Assembly (NCBI GenBank): GCA_043801935.1
Contig: JAZDLO010000102.1
Location: 1-12,673, forward strand
Direction of reading: 5' to 3'
DNA: 12,673 nt
DNA from: JAZDLO01 sp043801935
Lineage (GTDB): Bacteria > Actinomycetota > Thermoleophilia > RBG-16-64-13
Shown here: piece by piece, positions 11,816 to 12,673 of the stretch
Layout: each line of letters starts with the position of its first letter
Position numbering within the stretch: the first letter of the stretch is position 1
Translations under genes and position numbers: made by a program
The notes under the pieces: model-generated
What the model saw: the letters and a program-made list of their open reading frames with translations, nothing else
Database searches by the model: none
Told to the model about the DNA's origin: nothing

Positions 11816-12673
11816 ATGGTATCTCGGCCCGACATGCAGTTCGATGTGATCATCGTGGGCGGGGGGCCGGCCGGCATCTTCGCCGCTCTCGAGTTGGCGC
11901 GTCATTCTGAGCTCCGCGTGCTTCTTCTGGAGAAAGGCGCCGATATCTCCGAGCGCCGTTGCCCGGCGCGCGTCACCGGCTCGTGCTCCCATTGCCCAAC
12001 GTGCGACATCACTACGGGCTGGGGAGGGGCGGGAGCCTTCTCCGACGGCAAGCTCACCCTCGGATCAGAAGTAGGCGGATGGCTGGGCGAGTACGTAGAT
12101 GCTGCCGGTTTGCAGGCACTCATCTCCGACGTCGATCGGGTGTATCGGGAGTTCGGGGCTCCGGATCGGCTGTACGGCGACGAGCCGGAGCAGCTCGATC
12201 GTTGGGCCGATCTGGCGGCGCGGCAGGGTATGCGTCTGGTCCGTTCGCCGGTGAGGCATCTGGGCACCGAGCGGGCGGCGGAAGTGCTGACCGCAATGCG
12301 CGCTGAGCTTGAAGACAAGATCCACATCGCCACCCATACCGCGGTCACGCGGGTCGCGATAGAGGGTGAAACGGGCGGGGGCTCTGCGGCCGGCCGAGTC
12401 ACCGGCGTTGTGACGGCCACGGACGAGGTGTACGAGAGTCCCACCGTGATCCTGGCTCCCGGTCGGGAGGGCTCTGCCTGGCTCACCGAGGAGGCGGGGC
12501 GCCTGGGAATCCCCCTGGTGAGCAACGCGGTGGACATCGGCGTGCGCGTTGAAGTACCCGCTGTGGTGACGGACACCATCACCGACGAGCTGTACGAGCC
12601 CAAGCTGCTGTACACGTCACGGCACTTCGAGGATGAGGTGCGCACCTTCTGCATGAACCCGCACGGGGTGGTG
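11816..12673 (+). CDS. FAD-dependent dehydrogenase (COG2509-like), C-terminus outside window
   Basis: The first 286 codons are present and open to the window end. FDVIIVGGGPAGIFAALELA (9-28) is a Rossmann FAD-binding loop, with E39 (LLLEKG) as the expected ribose ligand. A Cys-rich block C49, C57, C60, C63 (RRCPAR..SCSHCPTCDI) is followed by TGWGGAGAFSDGKLTL, both characteristic of COG2509 proteins. VILAPGREGS is the second FAD/GD-type motif. The sequence looks cytoplasmic. GGAGG (11807-11811) sits 4 nt before ATG 11816, which fixes the start. The substrate is unknown; the Cys block may bind metal or take part in thiol redox. It may be read from the dnaB transcript or from an unseen promoter. 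The missing part should hold the substrate-binding domain. Confidence 0.9.
   Translation, partial: MVSRPDMQFDVIIVGGGPAGIFAALELARHSELRVLLLEKGADISERRCPARVTGSCSHCPTCDITTGWGGAGAFSDGKLTLGSEVGGWLGEYVDAAGLQALISDVDRVYREFGAPDRLYGDEPEQLDRWADLAARQGMRLVRSPVRHLGTERAAEVLTAMRAELEDKIHIATHTAVTRVAIEGETGGGSAAGRVTGVVTATDEVYESPTVILAPGREGSAWLTEEAGRLGIPLVSNAVDIGVRVEVPAVVTDTITDELYEPKLLYTSRHFEDEVRTFCMNPHGVV

Overview
The window is GC-rich, gene-dense bacterial DNA. Nearly all genes lie on the + strand, with short gaps or 1-17 nt overlaps. The order rpsF-ssb-rpsR-DUF2232-rplI-dnaB is a conserved bacterial chromosomal cluster. Together with high GC, abundant GTG starts, an actinobacterial-looking DUF4349 lipoprotein and signs of selenocysteine use, it suggests a deep-branching, possibly anaerobic actinobacterium (Coriobacteriia- or Thermoleophilia-like). 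This placement is inference.

Region 1 (1-557, minus): the start and most of an MBL-fold metal-dependent hydrolase, cut by the window edge. It is divergent from trxA, and the 262-bp gap holds a perfect 16-bp CsoR/CstR-like palindrome.

Region 2 (820-5120, plus) is a thiol/selenol redox cluster: thioredoxin TrxA; a small thioredoxin-fold-like protein with an in-frame TGA at codon 25; a FmdB-type zinc-ribbon protein; Lgt; a TlpA/ResA-like lipoprotein whose WCxxC motif reads W-(TGA)-G-S-C; CcdA; and a DUF1786 protein. Each in-frame TGA is followed by a SECIS-like hairpin inside the coding sequence, and the reading frame continues with convincing protein. The likely reading is that both are undescribed or mis-annotated selenoproteins. 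The second would be a selenocysteine thioredoxin-like lipoprotein, lipidated by the adjacent Lgt and re-reduced across the membrane by TrxA through CcdA. Standard gene callers would truncate both genes.

Region 3 (5184-6284): a DUF4349 lipoprotein with a C-terminal membrane helix and a 15-bp tandem repeat. The bases just before it resemble the 5' end of tmRNA.

Region 4 (6285-11749): a leader region, then rpsF (apparently starting at CTG behind a consensus Shine-Dalgarno), ssb, rpsR, a DUF2232 membrane protein, rplI, and dnaB carrying a 422-residue intein with two LAGLIDADG-like motifs.

Region 5 (11816-12673): the N-terminal 286 residues of a COG2509-like FAD-dependent dehydrogenase, cut by the window end. 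No tRNA, rRNA, CRISPR array or transposon was seen.
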